DNA of 64,000 nucleotides from Sphingomonas jaspsi DSM 18422 (GCF_000585415.1 NZ_KK073876.1:865810-929809), one strand, 5' to 3'. Shown: positions 36,271 to 46,333, counted from the stretch's first letter. A program made the numbers and translations. Notes: generated from the sequence alone by a model not told the origin.

Positions 36271-37602
36271 TTAGCGGTAGGCGATCAGCCGCCCGCTGTC
36301 GGTCAGCAGGTAGAGCGTGTTGTTGGCCACCACCGGCTGGAAGCTGATGCCGTCCTTGACGTCGACCTGGCTCTGGAAGCTGCCGTCGGTCGGGTTGATG
36401 TTGACCAGTGCACCGTTCGACCCGGCCAGGATCAGGCGATCGCCGGCCAGCACGGGGCCGACGTAGTAGATCGGGCCCTTCTTCGACTTTTCATTTTCGA
36501 AGCGTGGCAGCTGGTTGATCCACTTGATCTTGCCGTTGGCGCGCGACACGGCCGCGACCTGGCCCTTGTCGTTGACCGCGAACAGCCAGTCGCCCGCGAC
36601 CCACGGCGTGGCAATGCCGCCGAAATTCAGTTCCCAGATGCGCTGGCCCGAGAAGAGGTCGAGCGCCACCATGCGCCCGCCCTGGCCGACGGCATAGACC
36701 GCGCCGCCGTCGATCACCGGATCGGCGTCGATATCGCTCAGCGACGACACGCTGGTAGTGATCGACGTGCGCGACAGCGCGTCCTGCCACACCTGGCGAC
36801 CGTTTTCGTAGCGATAGGCGTTGAGCTCGCCCGACGAGAAGCCGGCGATCACGGTGCCTTGGCCGATGGCCGGGGCGGCCGAGCCGGAGATACCGGCGAT
36901 TTCGAGCGCGGCGGCGTTCGACCAGTTGGTCGAGCCGTCGGCGGTCTTGAGCGAGAAGATCTGATTGTCCTGGCTCATCACGTAGACCGTGTCGCCGAGG
37001 ACCGAGGGTTCGCCGCGCAGCGGGCCGCCCGGCTTGACGGTCCAGACCAGCGACCCGTTGGTCGCGTCGATCGCCGCGACGTAGCCAAGGCCGTTGGTGG
37101 CGTAAACGCGGCCGTTGTCGACCGCCACGCCGCCACCGAACACCGACGATTCATTGTCGCCGATGGTGCCGAACCGGGTCGACCAGACTTCGCCGCCGTT
37201 GCGTTCGTCGAAGGCGCGGACCGTACCCTTGGTGTCGATCGTGTAGACTCGGCCGTCGGCGACGACCGGACCGCCGCCGAGGCGCGCCTTGCGGTCGCTG
37301 CCCGCGCCGATCGAGGCGGTCCAGGCGACGCCGAGCGAATTGCCCAGCGCGACATGGCCGACCGACTTGCGCGAATTGCCGCCAGACTGGCCCCAGCTGG
37401 TGTTCACTTCAGCGGCCGGCAGGCTGATCGGCAGCGCGGCAGTGGCCGGATCGACCGAAATGTCGAGCTCGTTGACCAGCACGGCGACGCGCTCGCCGAG
37501 GACGGTGGCCTTCGGCTTCTTCTTGAACAGCCCGCCCCCCGCGCAACCGGCCAGCAGGCTGGCCGACAGGAGGATGATGATGGCGTTGCGATTATGCTTC
37601 AT
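36271..37602 (-). CDS. bamB: Outer membrane protein assembly factor BamB
   Basis: Lipoprotein of the beta-barrel assembly machine. The 443-residue precursor has a lipoprotein signal with lipobox LAGC (Cys20) and an eight-bladed PQQ-like beta-propeller with repeated VYAVG/VYVMS...DG-x-x-x-W blades (for example [23 protein letters not shown]). Length is somewhat above the E. coli protein because of a Lys-rich linker after the lipobox. It is preceded by the YfgM-like gene with 15 bp spacing and followed by der. Confidence 0.94.
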   Translation of the reverse strand: MKHNRNAIIILLSASLLAGCAGGGLFKKKPKATVLGERVAVLVNELDISVDPATAALPISLPAAEVNTSWGQSGGNSRKSVGHVALGNSLGVAWTASIGAGSDRKARLGGGPVVADGRVYTIDTKGTVRAFDERNGGEVWSTRFGTIGDNESSVFGGGVAVDNGRVYATNGLGYVAAIDATNGSLVWTVKPGGPLRGEPSVLGDTVYVMSQDNQIFSLKTADGSTNWSNAAALEIAGISGSAAPAIGQGTVIAGFSSGELNAYRYENGRQVWQDALSRTSITTSVSSLSDIDADPVIDGGAVYAVGQGGRMVALDLFSGQRIWELNFGGIATPWVAGDWLFAVNDKGQVAAVSRANGKIKWINQLPRFENEKSKKGPIYYVGPVLAGDRLILAGSNGALVNINPTDGSFQSQVDVKDGISFQPVVANNTLYLLTDSGRLIAYR

Positions 37603-37617
37603 CGTGAAACTCTTGTC

Positions 37618-38334
37618 CTACTGGGCAGGAAGTGCGGCAGGGTCGCCGCCGGGCATGGATGCGGTCGCGTCGATGCCCAGCGAGCCGGCGACCTGGACCG
37701 CGCGGCTGCGGATGGAATCGGGCACGCCTTTGTCGGCGGCAATACGGGCGAACAGCTGGCCGGCGCCGGCCTTGTCGCCCTTCTTCAGCAGCGCCATGGC
37801 GGTCAGCTCGCCGGCGGTACCGAAATAGGGCTTGCCCGGCTTGGCCAGCGGCTTGAGGCGGGCGATGACGTCGTCGGGGCTGATGGTGTCGAATTCGGTC
37901 GCCACGGCGCGGACGGTCGCAAGATCGCGATAGGCGTCGGGAAGGCCGCTGTCGTCGGCGATTTTCTTGTACAGGTCGACCGCGGTCTTGCGGTCGTTCT
38001 GCTGCAGGGCGATCGCCGCGCGGGTGAACAGCGCGCTGGCGCGCGTCGTGTCGATCGAGCTGTCCTGAAGCTTGGCAAGGTCGTCGGAAGCGGCCTTGGG
38101 ATTGCCGTTGCCGACGCGTTCGAGCGCCGCGGCGATCGCTTCGCTGTCCTGGCGGGCCTGCGACTGCTGCCGGCTTTCCCACACGAAATAGCCGCCGGCG
38201 ACCAGCAGGATGAGGGCGACGAGGCCGCCGATCCACTTGCCGTTCTTCTGGAAAAATTCCTTGGCCTGGTCTTCGCGAAGCTTTTCGTCGACTTCGCGGA
38301 CAAAACTTTCGGCCGTATCAGGGGGAAGCGCCAA
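37618..38334 (-). CDS. YfgM-like tetratricopeptide membrane protein
   Basis: Inner membrane protein of 238 residues with a short cytoplasmic N-terminus, one membrane segment (about 34-52, WIGGLVALILLVAGGYFVW) and a periplasmic TPR-like helical domain (about 60-225). This is the layout of YfgM/TPR_21 proteins, which in E. coli act in periplasmic chaperone networks with the translocon. Gene order YfgM-BamB-Der supports the assignment. It ends in a Pro/Ala-rich tail. Confidence 0.85.
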   Translation of the reverse strand: MALPPDTAESFVREVDEKLREDQAKEFFQKNGKWIGGLVALILLVAGGYFVWESRQQSQARQDSEAIAAALERVGNGNPKAASDDLAKLQDSSIDTTRASALFTRAAIALQQNDRKTAVDLYKKIADDSGLPDAYRDLATVRAVATEFDTISPDDVIARLKPLAKPGKPYFGTAGELTAMALLKKGDKAGAGQLFARIAADKGVPDSIRSRAVQVAGSLGIDATASMPGGDPAALPAQ

Positions 38335-38449
38335 ATCGATCCTCTATGCGTTGCCGGTGGGGGCCGCCGTTCGCTTCATTTCCCACCACGGATGAACAGA
38401 AGCTGGCGGGCATCCGTCTAGCGCGGCGGGCGCGAAAGGCAAAGGGGCA

Positions 38450-39331
38450 TCAGCCCTTGGGGCGGTAGGTTTGCTCGTCGGTCGGAAACGACCGGTTGCG
38501 GACCTCGTCGCGAAACGCTGCGGCGGCGGCGCCAATCTCCCCGGCGAGGTCGGCATATCGCTTGACGAAGCGCGGGGTGCGCTCGAACAGACCCATCATG
38601 TCTTCGGTCACCAGCACCTGGCCGTCGCAATTGGCCGACGCGCCGATACCGATGGTGGGGATGTCGACGGCGGCGGTGACCTTGTCGGCCACCACGTCCA
38701 TGACCCCTTCGACCACGACCGCGAAGGCGCCCGCATCGGCGATCGCCTTGGCATCGGCGACGATCTTGTCGGCTTCGCCCTGCGTCTTGCCGCGTGCGCC
38801 ATAGCCGCCAAGCACGTTGACGGCTTGCGGCGTCAGCCCGACGTGGCCGATGACCGGGATGCCGCGCTTGTTGAGGAAGTCGACCGTCGGCGCCATCGCT
38901 TCGCCGCCTTCCAGCTTCACCGCCGCGCAGCCGGTTTCCTGCATGATGCGCGAGGCGCTGGCGAAGGCCTGTTCGGGGCTGCCTTCATAGCTGCCGAACG
39001 GCATGTCGACGGCAACCAGCGCATGCCAGCTCCCCCGGACCACCGCCGCGCCGTGATTGCACATCATGTCGAGCGTCACCGGCAGCGTCGAGGGCAAGCC
39101 GTAAATGACCTGGCCAAGGCTGTCGCCGACCAGCAGCATCTCGCAATGCGCGTCCAGCAGTTGCGCCATGCGCATCGTGTAGGCGGTCAGCATGACCAGC
39201 GGTTCGTCCGTCCGCCCCAGTTTCTTGCGGGCGCGGATCGACGGGACCGTCATCCGCTTGCCGGGAACGGGAGTCGGCGTCGCGCGGCTGGTCGCGCTGT
39301 CGATGGTAAAGGTAGACATGGCCGCGTTCAT
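38450..39331 (-). CDS. panB: 3-methyl-2-oxobutanoate hydroxymethyltransferase
   Basis: First committed step of pantothenate and CoA synthesis (ketopantoate formation). The 293-residue TIM-barrel enzyme has [28 protein letters not shown] (metal-binding Asp), [23 protein letters not shown] and the catalytic VVVEG-V followed by [19 protein letters not shown] 39331 and ATG 39319 are both possible starts; there is no decisive ribosome-binding site. panC is not adjacent. Confidence 0.95.
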   Translation of the reverse strand: MNAAMSTFTIDSATSRATPTPVPGKRMTVPSIRARKKLGRTDEPLVMLTAYTMRMAQLLDAHCEMLLVGDSLGQVIYGLPSTLPVTLDMMCNHGAAVVRGSWHALVAVDMPFGSYEGSPEQAFASASRIMQETGCAAVKLEGGEAMAPTVDFLNKRGIPVIGHVGLTPQAVNVLGGYGARGKTQGEADKIVADAKAIADAGAFAVVVEGVMDVVADKVTAAVDIPTIGIGASANCDGQVLVTEDMMGLFERTPRFVKRYADLAGEIGAAAAAFRDEVRNRSFPTDEQTYRPKG

Positions 39332-39363
39332 AGCGGCTGAGCGGTGGCTCAGCCAGTCCCGCG

Positions 39364-39645
39364 CTAGGCGACCTCGACGCCCTTCCAAAAGGCGATCCGG
39401 TCGCGAATGTCGGCGGCTGCCGGCTTGGGATCGGGATAATACCATGCCGCGTCGCGGTTGGTCGCCCCGCCGACCTCCAGCGAATGATAGTGGGCGACAC
39501 CCTTCCACGGGCATACCGTCGTCGTCTCGCTCGGCCGCAGCAGGTCTTGTCGGACCGACTCCCTGGGAAAATAGTGGTTGCCTTCAACGACCACCGTATC
39601 GTCGCTTTCCGCGATGATTTCACCGTTCCAGCGTGCCACCGTCAT
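39364..39645 (-). CDS. DUF427 family protein
   Basis: Small conserved cytoplasmic protein of 93 residues with the family pattern [22 protein letters not shown]...[14 protein letters not shown] and a C-terminal [26 protein letters not shown]. Function unknown. It sits between the Spx/YffB-like gene and panB on the same strand with 18 and 32 bp gaps, so likely in one transcript. Confidence 0.85.
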   Translation of the reverse strand: MTVARWNGEIIAESDDTVVVEGNHYFPRESVRQDLLRPSETTTVCPWKGVAHYHSLEVGGATNRDAAWYYPDPKPAAADIRDRIAFWKGVEVA

Positions 39646-39663
39646 GATTAGCCTCCCGTCGAT

Positions 39664-40011
39664 TCAGAGTCCTGACGCTTCGTAATCGGCGGGTTTGAAG
39701 CCGACCAGAAGTTCGCCTGCGCCCTCGACCACCGGGCGCTTGATCAGCGAGGGATGGGCCAGCATCAGCGCCCGTGCCTTCGCCCGGTCGATGTCGAGCC
39801 GATCTGCTTCATCGAGCTTGCGGAACGTCGTCCCGGCGCGATTGAGCAACCGCTCCCAGCCGACCTGATCGATCCAGCGGTCGAGCGCAGCCGCGTCGAC
39901 GCCGACCTTCTTATAGTCGTGGAAGGCCACCGCATGGCCGCGCTGGTCGAGCCATTGGCGCGCCTTCTTCACCGTGTCGCAATTGGGTATGCCGAATAGG
40001 TCGAGGCGCAT
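39664..40011 (-). CDS. ArsC/Spx-family protein (YffB-like)
   Basis: Thioredoxin-fold protein of 115 residues with the motif FGIPNCDTVKKARQWL (single Cys11) and the C-terminal SLIKRPVVE, where the Arg belongs to the arsenate-reductase signature. The GIPNCDTVKKA form is that of YffB, a glutathione-linked reductase-like subgroup, not of true arsenate reductase. ATG 40011 overlaps the upstream stop by one base (TGATG), so it is coupled to the membrane-protein gene. An ATG at 40023 is an alternative start. Confidence 0.85.
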   Translation of the reverse strand: MRLDLFGIPNCDTVKKARQWLDQRGHAVAFHDYKKVGVDAAALDRWIDQVGWERLLNRAGTTFRKLDEADRLDIDRAKARALMLAHPSLIKRPVVEGAGELLVGFKPADYEASGL

Positions 40012-40445
40012 CAGCGAAGCCATCCCCTCTTTTTGCCCAATAGGGCGAGATGAAAAATCCCGTAGCAGACCAGGAAGATGACGACCGGCAGCAGCAGCAT
40101 GTCCGACGAAATATTGCCCGAAAGGTCGGGAACGACGATCAGCGCGCTGAACTGCACTGCTACGGCCAGCAGCGAGACGAACAGCAACGGCACCGACTGG
40201 CGGCGGACGAGGATCAGCAGGACCGCACCCACCAGGCCGACCCAGACGGCGATCGCATAGGCGCCGATCGACCAGGCCGGCGTTGCATTCCACGTGGCGC
40301 GCTGGTCGAGCGGGAGCGTCGCCGGATCGACCGTCACCTGGCTCAGATACATGAAGCAGCCGAACGCTTCCCACAGTGCTGCGAGCACCGCCAATATGCG
40401 AAACCATGCAGGCGGCGGGGCCGCACCCGGATCGGTATCGCTCAT
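40011..40445 (-). CDS. Small four-helix membrane protein, hypothetical
   Basis: Not recognised beyond being an inner membrane protein. The 144-residue product has four hydrophobic segments (about 15-33, 58-76, 80-100 and 108-132) and a short N-terminal cytoplasmic stretch. Its ATG (40445) has GGGAGG nine bases upstream. Coupled to the YffB-like gene downstream. Confidence 0.7.
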   Translation of the reverse strand: MSDTDPGAAPPPAWFRILAVLAALWEAFGCFMYLSQVTVDPATLPLDQRATWNATPAWSIGAYAIAVWVGLVGAVLLILVRRQSVPLLFVSLLAVAVQFSALIVVPDLSGNISSDMLLLPVVIFLVCYGIFHLALLGKKRGWLR

Positions 40446-40576
40446 CTCTTGCCTCCCCTGATTTTCGCCTACGGCTTTTGCGCGCCGATTCCGTCCAAGT
40501 GGTCGACGGCCGCCAATCATGTCCGGTTCATGCGCGATATGCTAGGCAAGAGGCTGCGAATTTGAGGAGACTGGCC

Positions 40577-40969
40577 ATGCGTGCTGCCCTGTTGTCGCTT
40601 CTTCCCTTGGCGCTGCTGGCGACGGCCGGCGACGCGTCGCCGCGCCAGAGCGGTGAGGAAAGGCTCGCCAAGATGCTCGAAGGACGCACCGCGGGCGCCC
40701 CCGTCGACTGCGTGCGCACGCTGCCCAATACCGACATGACCGTGATCGACGGGACCGCCATCGTCATCAAGCGCGGCGGCACGATCTACGTCAACCGCAC
40801 CAGCGATCCGAGGTCGCTCGACGACAGCGATTATCTGGTCCTGCGCCGTTTCGGCGATGGCGGGCAGCTTTGCTCGATCGACACCATGACCGCCTACGAT
40901 CGCGGATCGAACATCTATTCGGGCAATGTCTTCCTGAGCGAATTCGTGCCCTACACCAAGGCGAAGTAG
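40577..40969 (+). CDS. Secreted hypothetical protein
   Basis: Product of 130 residues with a signal peptide (MRAALLSLLPLALLATAGDA). The mature part has CVRTLPNTDMTVIDGTAIVIKRGGTIYVNR and a second Cys (GGQLCSIDT), suggesting one periplasmic disulfide and a small beta domain. It resembles the short secreted proteins common in sphingomonads, of unknown function. GAGGAGA lies before the ATG. It ends one base from the convergent guaA stop. Confidence 0.72.
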   Translation: MRAALLSLLPLALLATAGDASPRQSGEERLAKMLEGRTAGAPVDCVRTLPNTDMTVIDGTAIVIKRGGTIYVNRTSDPRSLDDSDYLVLRRFGDGGQLCSIDTMTAYDRGSNIYSGNVFLSEFVPYTKAK

Positions 40970-40970
40970 G

Positions 40971-42557
40971 TCATTCCCACTCGATCGTGCCGGGCGGTTT
41001 CGAGGTGTAATCGTAGACCACCCGGTTGATGCCCTTCACCTCGTTGATGATCCGCGTCGCGGTGCGCGACAGGAAGGCGGCGTCGAACGGGTAGATGTCG
41101 GCGGTCATGCCATCGACGCTGGTCACAGCGCGCAGCGCGCAGACGCTGTCGTAGGTGCGGTAATCGCCCATCACGCCGACTGTCTTGACCGGCAGCAGGA
41201 CCGCGAACGCCTGCCAGATCGCGTCGTAGAGGCCCGCGCTCCGGATTTCGTCGAGGTAGATGGCGTCGGCCTTGCGCAGGATGTCGCAACGCTCCTTGGT
41301 CACTTCGCCCGGAATGCGGATGGCAAGGCCGGGGCCGGGGAAGGGGTGGCGGCCGACGAACAAATCGTTGAGGCCCAGTTCCTTGCCCAGCAGGCGAACC
41401 TCGTCCTTGAACAGTTCGCGCAATGGCTCGACCAGCTTCATGTTCATGCGTTCGGGCAGGCCGCCGACATTGTGGTGCGACTTGATCGTCACCGACGGGC
41501 CGCCGGTGAACGACACCGATTCGATCACGTCCGGATAAAGCGTTCCCTGCGCCAGGAAATCCGCGCCGCCGAGTTTCTTCGCTTCCTCCTCGAACACTGC
41601 GATGAATTCCGCGCCGATGAACTTGCGCTTGGCCTCGGGGTCGGTGACTCCGGCGAGGCCGGCGAGGAACCGCTCTTCGGCATCCACCACCACCAGCGGG
41701 ATGTTATAATGGTCGCGGAACAGGCTTTCGACCTGTTGCCGTTCGTTGAGGCGCAGCAAGCCATGATCGACGAATACGCAGGTCAGCTGGTCGCCGATCG
41801 CCTCGTGAATCAGGATCGCCGCGACCGATGAATCGACGCCCCCCGACAAGCCGCAGATGACGCGCTTGTCGCCGACCTGTTCGCGGATTTCGGCAACCTT
41901 GGTGTCGCGGTAGGCGGCCATGGTCCAGTCGCCGGCGATCCCGCAGACATGGTGCACGAAATTGGCGATCAGCTTGGCCCCGTCGGGCGTATGCGCGACT
42001 TCGGGGTGGAACTGGGTGCCGTAAAAGCGGCGTTCTTCGTCGGCGATAACCGCGAAGGGCGCGCCGTCCGACACGGCGACGATCTTGAAGCCCGGCGCGA
42101 ACTCGGTGACCTTGTCTCCGTGGCTCATCCACACCTGGTGCCGCTCACCGACTGCCCACAGGCCTTCGAACAGCTTGCATTCTTCGGTGATGGTGATGAA
42201 CGCACGGCCGAACTCGCCGTCCCATTCGCCGTCCTTGCCCGCTTCGACCCGGCCGCCGAGCTGGTGGCTCATCACCTGCTGGCCGTAGCAGATGCCGAGG
42301 ATCGGCAGCCCGCTGTCGAACAGGATTTGCGGGGCGCGGGGGCTGCCTTCTTCGGGCACGCCGGCGGGCGATCCCGACAGGATGATGCCCTTGGGCTGCA
42401 TCCGCTTGAATGCCGCCTCGGCCATGCTGAAGGGGGCGATTTCCGAATAGACGCCTGCTTCGCGCACCCGCCGCGCGATGAGCTGGGTCACCTGGCTTCC
42501 GAAATCGACGATAAGGATGGAATCGGCGCTGTGATTCTGGGGGGGCTGGACCGTCAT
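40971..42557 (-). CDS. guaA: GMP synthase (glutamine-hydrolysing)
   Basis: Converts XMP to GMP. The 528-residue enzyme has a class I glutamine amidotransferase domain (nucleophile Cys in GICYGQQ, about residue 93; His-x-Glu near FHPEVAHT), the ATP pyrophosphatase domain with PP-loop GLSGGVDSS (about 238-246) and the C-terminal dimerisation domain ending [13 protein letters not shown]. Length is typical. Divergent from the SLOG-SLATT-like gene with an 86-bp gap. Confidence 0.97.
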   Translation of the reverse strand: MTVQPPQNHSADSILIVDFGSQVTQLIARRVREAGVYSEIAPFSMAEAAFKRMQPKGIILSGSPAGVPEEGSPRAPQILFDSGLPILGICYGQQVMSHQLGGRVEAGKDGEWDGEFGRAFITITEECKLFEGLWAVGERHQVWMSHGDKVTEFAPGFKIVAVSDGAPFAVIADEERRFYGTQFHPEVAHTPDGAKLIANFVHHVCGIAGDWTMAAYRDTKVAEIREQVGDKRVICGLSGGVDSSVAAILIHEAIGDQLTCVFVDHGLLRLNERQQVESLFRDHYNIPLVVVDAEERFLAGLAGVTDPEAKRKFIGAEFIAVFEEEAKKLGGADFLAQGTLYPDVIESVSFTGGPSVTIKSHHNVGGLPERMNMKLVEPLRELFKDEVRLLGKELGLNDLFVGRHPFPGPGLAIRIPGEVTKERCDILRKADAIYLDEIRSAGLYDAIWQAFAVLLPVKTVGVMGDYRTYDSVCALRAVTSVDGMTADIYPFDAAFLSRTATRIINEVKGINRVVYDYTSKPPGTIEWE

Positions 42558-42643
42558 GGCTGGCCGATAGAGAGAGCGGGCGAATCTGTAAACCGCTGAG
42601 GCCGCTGGACGGCGCGGGCGGGGCGGGTTAGCCTCGGTTCCGA

Positions 42644-44470
42644 ATGGGGGACCCTCAACACTCGGGGGCCGATCAAGCGGCCATGCTGCCCGTGCCCTGG
42701 ATCGCGGTCGGGGTAACGGGCCATCGCCATCCGCGCCTGCCCGTCGCCAACAGCGACGCGGTCGGCGACGCCATCACTTGGTGCCTGACGCGGATCCGCG
42801 ACGAGGCTGCGGCGCTCGTCGCCGGCGACGACGACTGCCTTGCCGATGCTGCGCTGCATTGTCGCCTGGTCACGTCGCTGGCGGAAGGGTCGGATACCAT
42901 CGCCGCCAACCGGGCACTGCTCGCGGGCTATCGCATCGACGCTTGCCTGCCGTTCGAGCGTGACGAATTCGCCAGGGACTTCGGTGCGGAAGCGCTGACC
43001 GCGTATCGCGCCGCCTTGTCGTCATGCCGGACCGTCACCGAACTTCCCGGCAACCGGCGCGACGAGCTCGGCGCCTATGAGGCGGCGGGCAGGATGGTGC
43101 TGGACCAGAGCGACCTTCTGATCGCGGTGTGGGACGGCAGTCCGGCGCTGGGCCGCGGCGGGACCGCCGAAATCGTCGCCGAAGCCGTGCTGGCCCATGT
43201 GCCGGTGGTCATCATCGATGTCGACGGGGCCCTGGCGACGATGCTGTGGAGCGGGCTGGACGAAGCGGGGCACGACCGGCCGACTGTGGAAGGCGTCCCG
43301 CGCTGCGCCTTCGACCAGTGCATCGGGCGGGTCATGCAAACGCTGATGTCCCCGCCGACCAATCCGCTCGATCTGGCGATGATCGGTCGGTGGCAGCGCG
43401 AAACCGATCACCGCCGTTCGCCGGCGCTGGGTTACCCGATCCTGCTGGCGATGGTCGCCGGCAAGCCGCTGTCGCGCCCCGATTTCCGGCCCAGCACAGC
43501 GGCCGATTGCCGCCGGCCGTTCGACGAATGGATCGCCCAGCTTCCCGACATGGGCCAGCTCGGCGGCCGATTGAAGCAACTGGTGGCGCCACGGTTCGGC
43601 CGCGCCGATGCCTCGGCAAGCTATTTCGCCCAGCTGTTCCGGTCCGGTTTCATCGTCAACTTCGCCTTTGCCGCGCTGGCCGTCCTGCTCGGGCTGATGG
43701 GTTTGTTGGTGCCGCACGGGAAGCTCTATTTTGCCATCGCCGAACTCGGCGTGATCGCCGTAATCCTCGCCAATACCCGCTCCGCGCGAAACCGCGGCTG
43801 GCACGAACGCTGGATGGACAACCGCCACCTTGCCGAACGACTGCGGGTGTTGGCGCTGTCCGCAGCGCTTGGCGATCCGGAATTGCGGGTCGGCGTCGAC
43901 GATGCCGGCTCTTTGCCAGGCTGGGTGCAGTGGATGGCGCGGGCGACCGGGCGTGAGCTGGGGCTGCCCGCGGGACGGATCGACCAAGGCTATCTGGAGC
44001 GGGTGAAAGCCGCGATGCTGACGCTGGTCGACGAGCAAATCGCCTATAACCATCGCAACGCCCGGCGGATGGAGCGGGTGGAACGGCGGCTGCACAACTT
44101 CGGCGAATTGCTGTTCGCCGTCACGGTCCTGGCCTGCGGCAGCTGGATCATCGCCAAGCTGGTCAGGCCGGACCTCATGGTCGGCGAAGGGGTGGGGCCG
44201 ACCCAGTTCGTCACCGTCGCCACCGCCTTCTTCCCCGCGCTTGGCGCCGCCATTTACGGCATCCGCATGCAGGGCGATTTTCATGGCATGGCCCATCGAT
44301 CGGAAACGACCGCGCGGCTGTTGGCCCGGCTGAAGCGGGCGATCGAATGCGACGCGCCGGACTATGACATCATGAAGGACCGGGTTAAGCGGCTCGGCGA
44401 CATCTTGCTGATGGACGTCGAGGGTTGGCGGACCACCTACCAGGCGCGGCCGCTGCACCTTCCCGGATAA
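42644..44470 (+). CDS. SLOG-like nucleotide-binding domain fused to a SLATT-like membrane domain
   Basis: Two-part protein of 608 residues. Residues about 18-240 look like a SLOG (Rossmann) domain: VGVTGHRHP as first loop, [17 protein letters not shown] after strand two, and [22 protein letters not shown] as the nucleotide-binding motif. Residues about 325-580 have two pairs of membrane segments separated by a helical region with [19 protein letters not shown], resembling SLATT/DUF4231 domains. Known SLOG-SLATT modules are predicted to sense nucleotide-derived signals and make pores or other membrane effects in conflict systems; that role is inference here. No nucleotide cyclase is adjacent. 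ATG 42683 is an alternative start. Confidence 0.7.
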   Translation: MGDPQHSGADQAAMLPVPWIAVGVTGHRHPRLPVANSDAVGDAITWCLTRIRDEAAALVAGDDDCLADAALHCRLVTSLAEGSDTIAANRALLAGYRIDACLPFERDEFARDFGAEALTAYRAALSSCRTVTELPGNRRDELGAYEAAGRMVLDQSDLLIAVWDGSPALGRGGTAEIVAEAVLAHVPVVIIDVDGALATMLWSGLDEAGHDRPTVEGVPRCAFDQCIGRVMQTLMSPPTNPLDLAMIGRWQRETDHRRSPALGYPILLAMVAGKPLSRPDFRPSTAADCRRPFDEWIAQLPDMGQLGGRLKQLVAPRFGRADASASYFAQLFRSGFIVNFAFAALAVLLGLMGLLVPHGKLYFAIAELGVIAVILANTRSARNRGWHERWMDNRHLAERLRVLALSAALGDPELRVGVDDAGSLPGWVQWMARATGRELGLPAGRIDQGYLERVKAAMLTLVDEQIAYNHRNARRMERVERRLHNFGELLFAVTVLACGSWIIAKLVRPDLMVGEGVGPTQFVTVATAFFPALGAAIYGIRMQGDFHGMAHRSETTARLLARLKRAIECDAPDYDIMKDRVKRLGDILLMDVEGWRTTYQARPLHLPG

Positions 44471-44513
44471 AGGAACGCGCACCCCGGGGGTGGCCGGGAT
44501 GCGCGTCCTTGTT
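44470..44513. terminator. Bidirectional terminator-like hairpin between convergent genes
   Basis: AAGGA and CGCGCA arms (44470-44481) pair with TGCGCG and TCCTT (44500-44510), and an inner CCCGG/CCGGG stem extends it. T-rich sequence flanks both sides. The hairpin includes the last base of the upstream stop codon. Confidence 0.6.
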
Positions 44514-44537
44514 CAATTCGCCGCAGTGGCGAAAGGC

Positions 44538-45137
44538 TTACCAGCCGTAGCCGTAGCGGTATCCGGCCATGTTGCGATCGATATCGATATCGCGGACATA
44601 GCCATTGGCCTGGACTTTACAGGTGAAGCGGAGCGACGGAGCGCCGTAGCCGTTCACATAGCCCGAGCCATTGCCGAAGCGGTCGGTGGCAACGCCGTTG
44701 ACCTTGAAGCCATAGCTCTTGCGTTCGACGCGGCTGATGCCGGCGACGCGGGCCTGGTTGTAGCCCTGGTTGTAACCGTAGCCCTGATTGTAGCCATAGC
44801 CCTGGTTGTAGCCATAACCATTGTTGTAGCCGTTGTAGCCATAACCCTGGTTGTAGCCGTTGCCGTAGCCGTTCAGGCGGGCTTCGACCGCGCGGGCGCA
44901 CTGGTCGACGGCGACCTGCTGGGTCTGGTAGCCATATTGGCGCTGGCCGTAGCCATAGTTGCCATAGGGGTAGCGGCCATAGCCGAGGATCTGGCCGAGG
45001 ATCTGGCCGAGCGCGCCCGAACCGTTGCTGTAGCCATATCCGGTACCCGGATAATATTGGGCGGAAGCCGGGCTAGCGATCCCAACCACTGCGGCAAGAC
45101 CGGCAGCTCCGGCCAGGAACATCTTCTTCGCCGACAT
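44538..45137 (-). CDS. Secreted Gly/Tyr/Asn-rich repeat protein
   Basis: Exported protein of 199 residues. A signal peptide (MSAKKMFLAGAAGLAAVVGIASPASA) is followed by a Gly-Tyr-rich region, a short conserved segment with one Cys (QVAVDQCARAVEARL), a tandem array of GYGYNQ units, and a C-terminal globular part (GISRVERKSYGFKVNGVATDRFG ... LRFTCKVQANGYVRDIDIDRN) with a second Cys. The ends look like a conserved periplasmic domain interrupted by the low-complexity insert. GAGGAG lies seven bases before the ATG (45137). Function unknown. Confidence 0.78.
   Translation of the reverse strand: MSAKKMFLAGAAGLAAVVGIASPASAQYYPGTGYGYSNGSGALGQILGQILGYGRYPYGNYGYGQRQYGYQTQQVAVDQCARAVEARLNGYGNGYNQGYGYNGYNNGYGYNQGYGYNQGYGYNQGYNQARVAGISRVERKSYGFKVNGVATDRFGNGSGYVNGYGAPSLRFTCKVQANGYVRDIDIDRNMAGYRYGYGW
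44753..44873. repeat. Tandem DNA repeat coding GYGYNQ units
   Basis: About six imperfect copies of an 18-bp unit (plus shorter 12-bp forms) built on TGGTTGTAGCC/ATAGCC, all kept in frame with the secreted protein gene. Copies differ mainly at third codon positions. Confidence 0.8.
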
Positions 45138-45262
45138 CGGCAATCTCCTCATCGTTACGCGTCACTTGCGGGCAGACGATGTCCCGCTGACTGATGAAAC
45201 GCATGTAATCGATTCGGGCTGCATTGATTCTGAATGCGGACGAGTCCGCTCGTTCATAAAGG

Positions 45263-46294
45263 TTAACGCGCGGGCGAAACGCCTGTGCCGAGCAGCTTGC
45301 CGTCGACCGTCTGGCCGTAATAGCTTTTCTGGTCCTTGAAGTTGGCTGCCGCATTGGCGGCGACGGTCCCCGTCTGCCGGGGATCCTTCGGCCGTTCATG
45401 GCTGTCGATGAAGGCGGCGACATCCCATGCCTCCTGGTCGCTGAGGCTGCCCGGTTCAGTAAAGGGCATGTTGGCGCGAATGAATCCGGCCGCCAGGTCG
45501 ATGCGAGCCATCCCGGCGCCCCAGTTATAACTGCTGGGACCCCACAGGGGCGGGTAGGTGACGCTGCCGTCAGGCTGGCGCGCCCCAGCGCCGTCGCTGC
45601 CGTGACAGGCGCTGCACTTCTGTTCGTAGATGGCGGCGCCGCGCTTCGGGTCATAGCCGCCTTCGGCGAGCGCAGGCTTGGGATAGTTGGCACCCTTCAG
45701 CTTGACGCCGGTCCGCGCGCCGGTCGCCAGCCAGTGGAAATAGGCTTCCAAGTCGCGATAGATGTCGTGCCCCGGCGGTGGCGGTCCGCCCGAACTGCTG
45801 TTCGGCGCATTCATCGAATAGCGGAAACAGCCGAGGATGCGGTCTTCCATCGTGTTGATGCTGTTGTTCTTTTTTCGATATTGCGGATAGGCCGTCCACG
45901 CCGCCCACATCGGCGAGCTGTCGGGCTTGCGTCCGCTGTCGAGGTGGCAGTTCTTGCAGGCCATGGCATTGCCGACGAACGGCGCGGCATGGGTGCGCGG
46001 ATCGTCGAAGATCGCCTTGCCGCGGCGGATCGCATCGCCTTCGGGCCCGTCGGGAATGGTCGCTTCGTCGGGCGGCGTGAAGGACGCCGATACTTCGACC
46101 GCATCGCTGTCGGGCGGCGACGTCGGCAGGGTTGAGGCTGGCTTCATCACGCTGACCAGCGCGATGCTAGCCACCGCCGCCCCGGCGATCACCAGCCCTG
46201 CCGCCGCGCCGAGGCGCAGCAGCGGTCGCTCATGATCGGCCACCCATTTCGATCCGCCTGCCGCGATCTTGCCCGCCTCGTTCTCGCGCTCCAC
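45263..46294 (-). CDS. Diheme c-type cytochrome, TsdA-like (thiosulfate dehydrogenase family)
   Basis: Periplasmic, membrane-anchored cytochrome of 343 residues. An N-terminal anchor lies at about 27-50. Two haem motifs are present: CKNCH (113-117) and CSACH (227-231). Between them, Cys156 in GCFRYSMN occupies the place of the cysteine haem ligand of TsdA, the thiosulfate dehydrogenase/tetrathionate reductase. Domain order (two cytochrome c folds) agrees. The electron acceptor is not visible, and no sox genes lie nearby. A general diheme cytochrome role is the fallback. Confidence 0.75.
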   Translation of the reverse strand: MERENEAGKIAAGGSKWVADHERPLLRLGAAAGLVIAGAAVASIALVSVMKPASTLPTSPPDSDAVEVSASFTPPDEATIPDGPEGDAIRRGKAIFDDPRTHAAPFVGNAMACKNCHLDSGRKPDSSPMWAAWTAYPQYRKKNNSINTMEDRILGCFRYSMNAPNSSSGGPPPPGHDIYRDLEAYFHWLATGARTGVKLKGANYPKPALAEGGYDPKRGAAIYEQKCSACHGSDGAGARQPDGSVTYPPLWGPSSYNWGAGMARIDLAAGFIRANMPFTEPGSLSDQEAWDVAAFIDSHERPKDPRQTGTVAANAAANFKDQKSYYGQTVDGKLLGTGVSPAR

Positions 46295-46333
46295 GCCCGC
46301 CTCCCTGCCGCGCCAAGCGTCTGCGCGTCCGGG

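Noticed and set aside
35803..38421. 872-codon open frame on the plus strand
   Set aside because: It runs antisense across der, bamB and the YfgM-like gene, all of which have clear motifs. Long antisense frames are expected at high third-position GC.
39664..40011. Arsenate reductase ArsC
   Set aside because: The GIPNCDTVKKA motif is that of the YffB/Spx side of the family, and no ars genes are present.
43022..44482. 486-codon open frame antisense to the SLOG-SLATT-like gene
   Set aside because: Arg/His/Gln-rich shadow; the plus-strand protein has real domain motifs and membrane helices.
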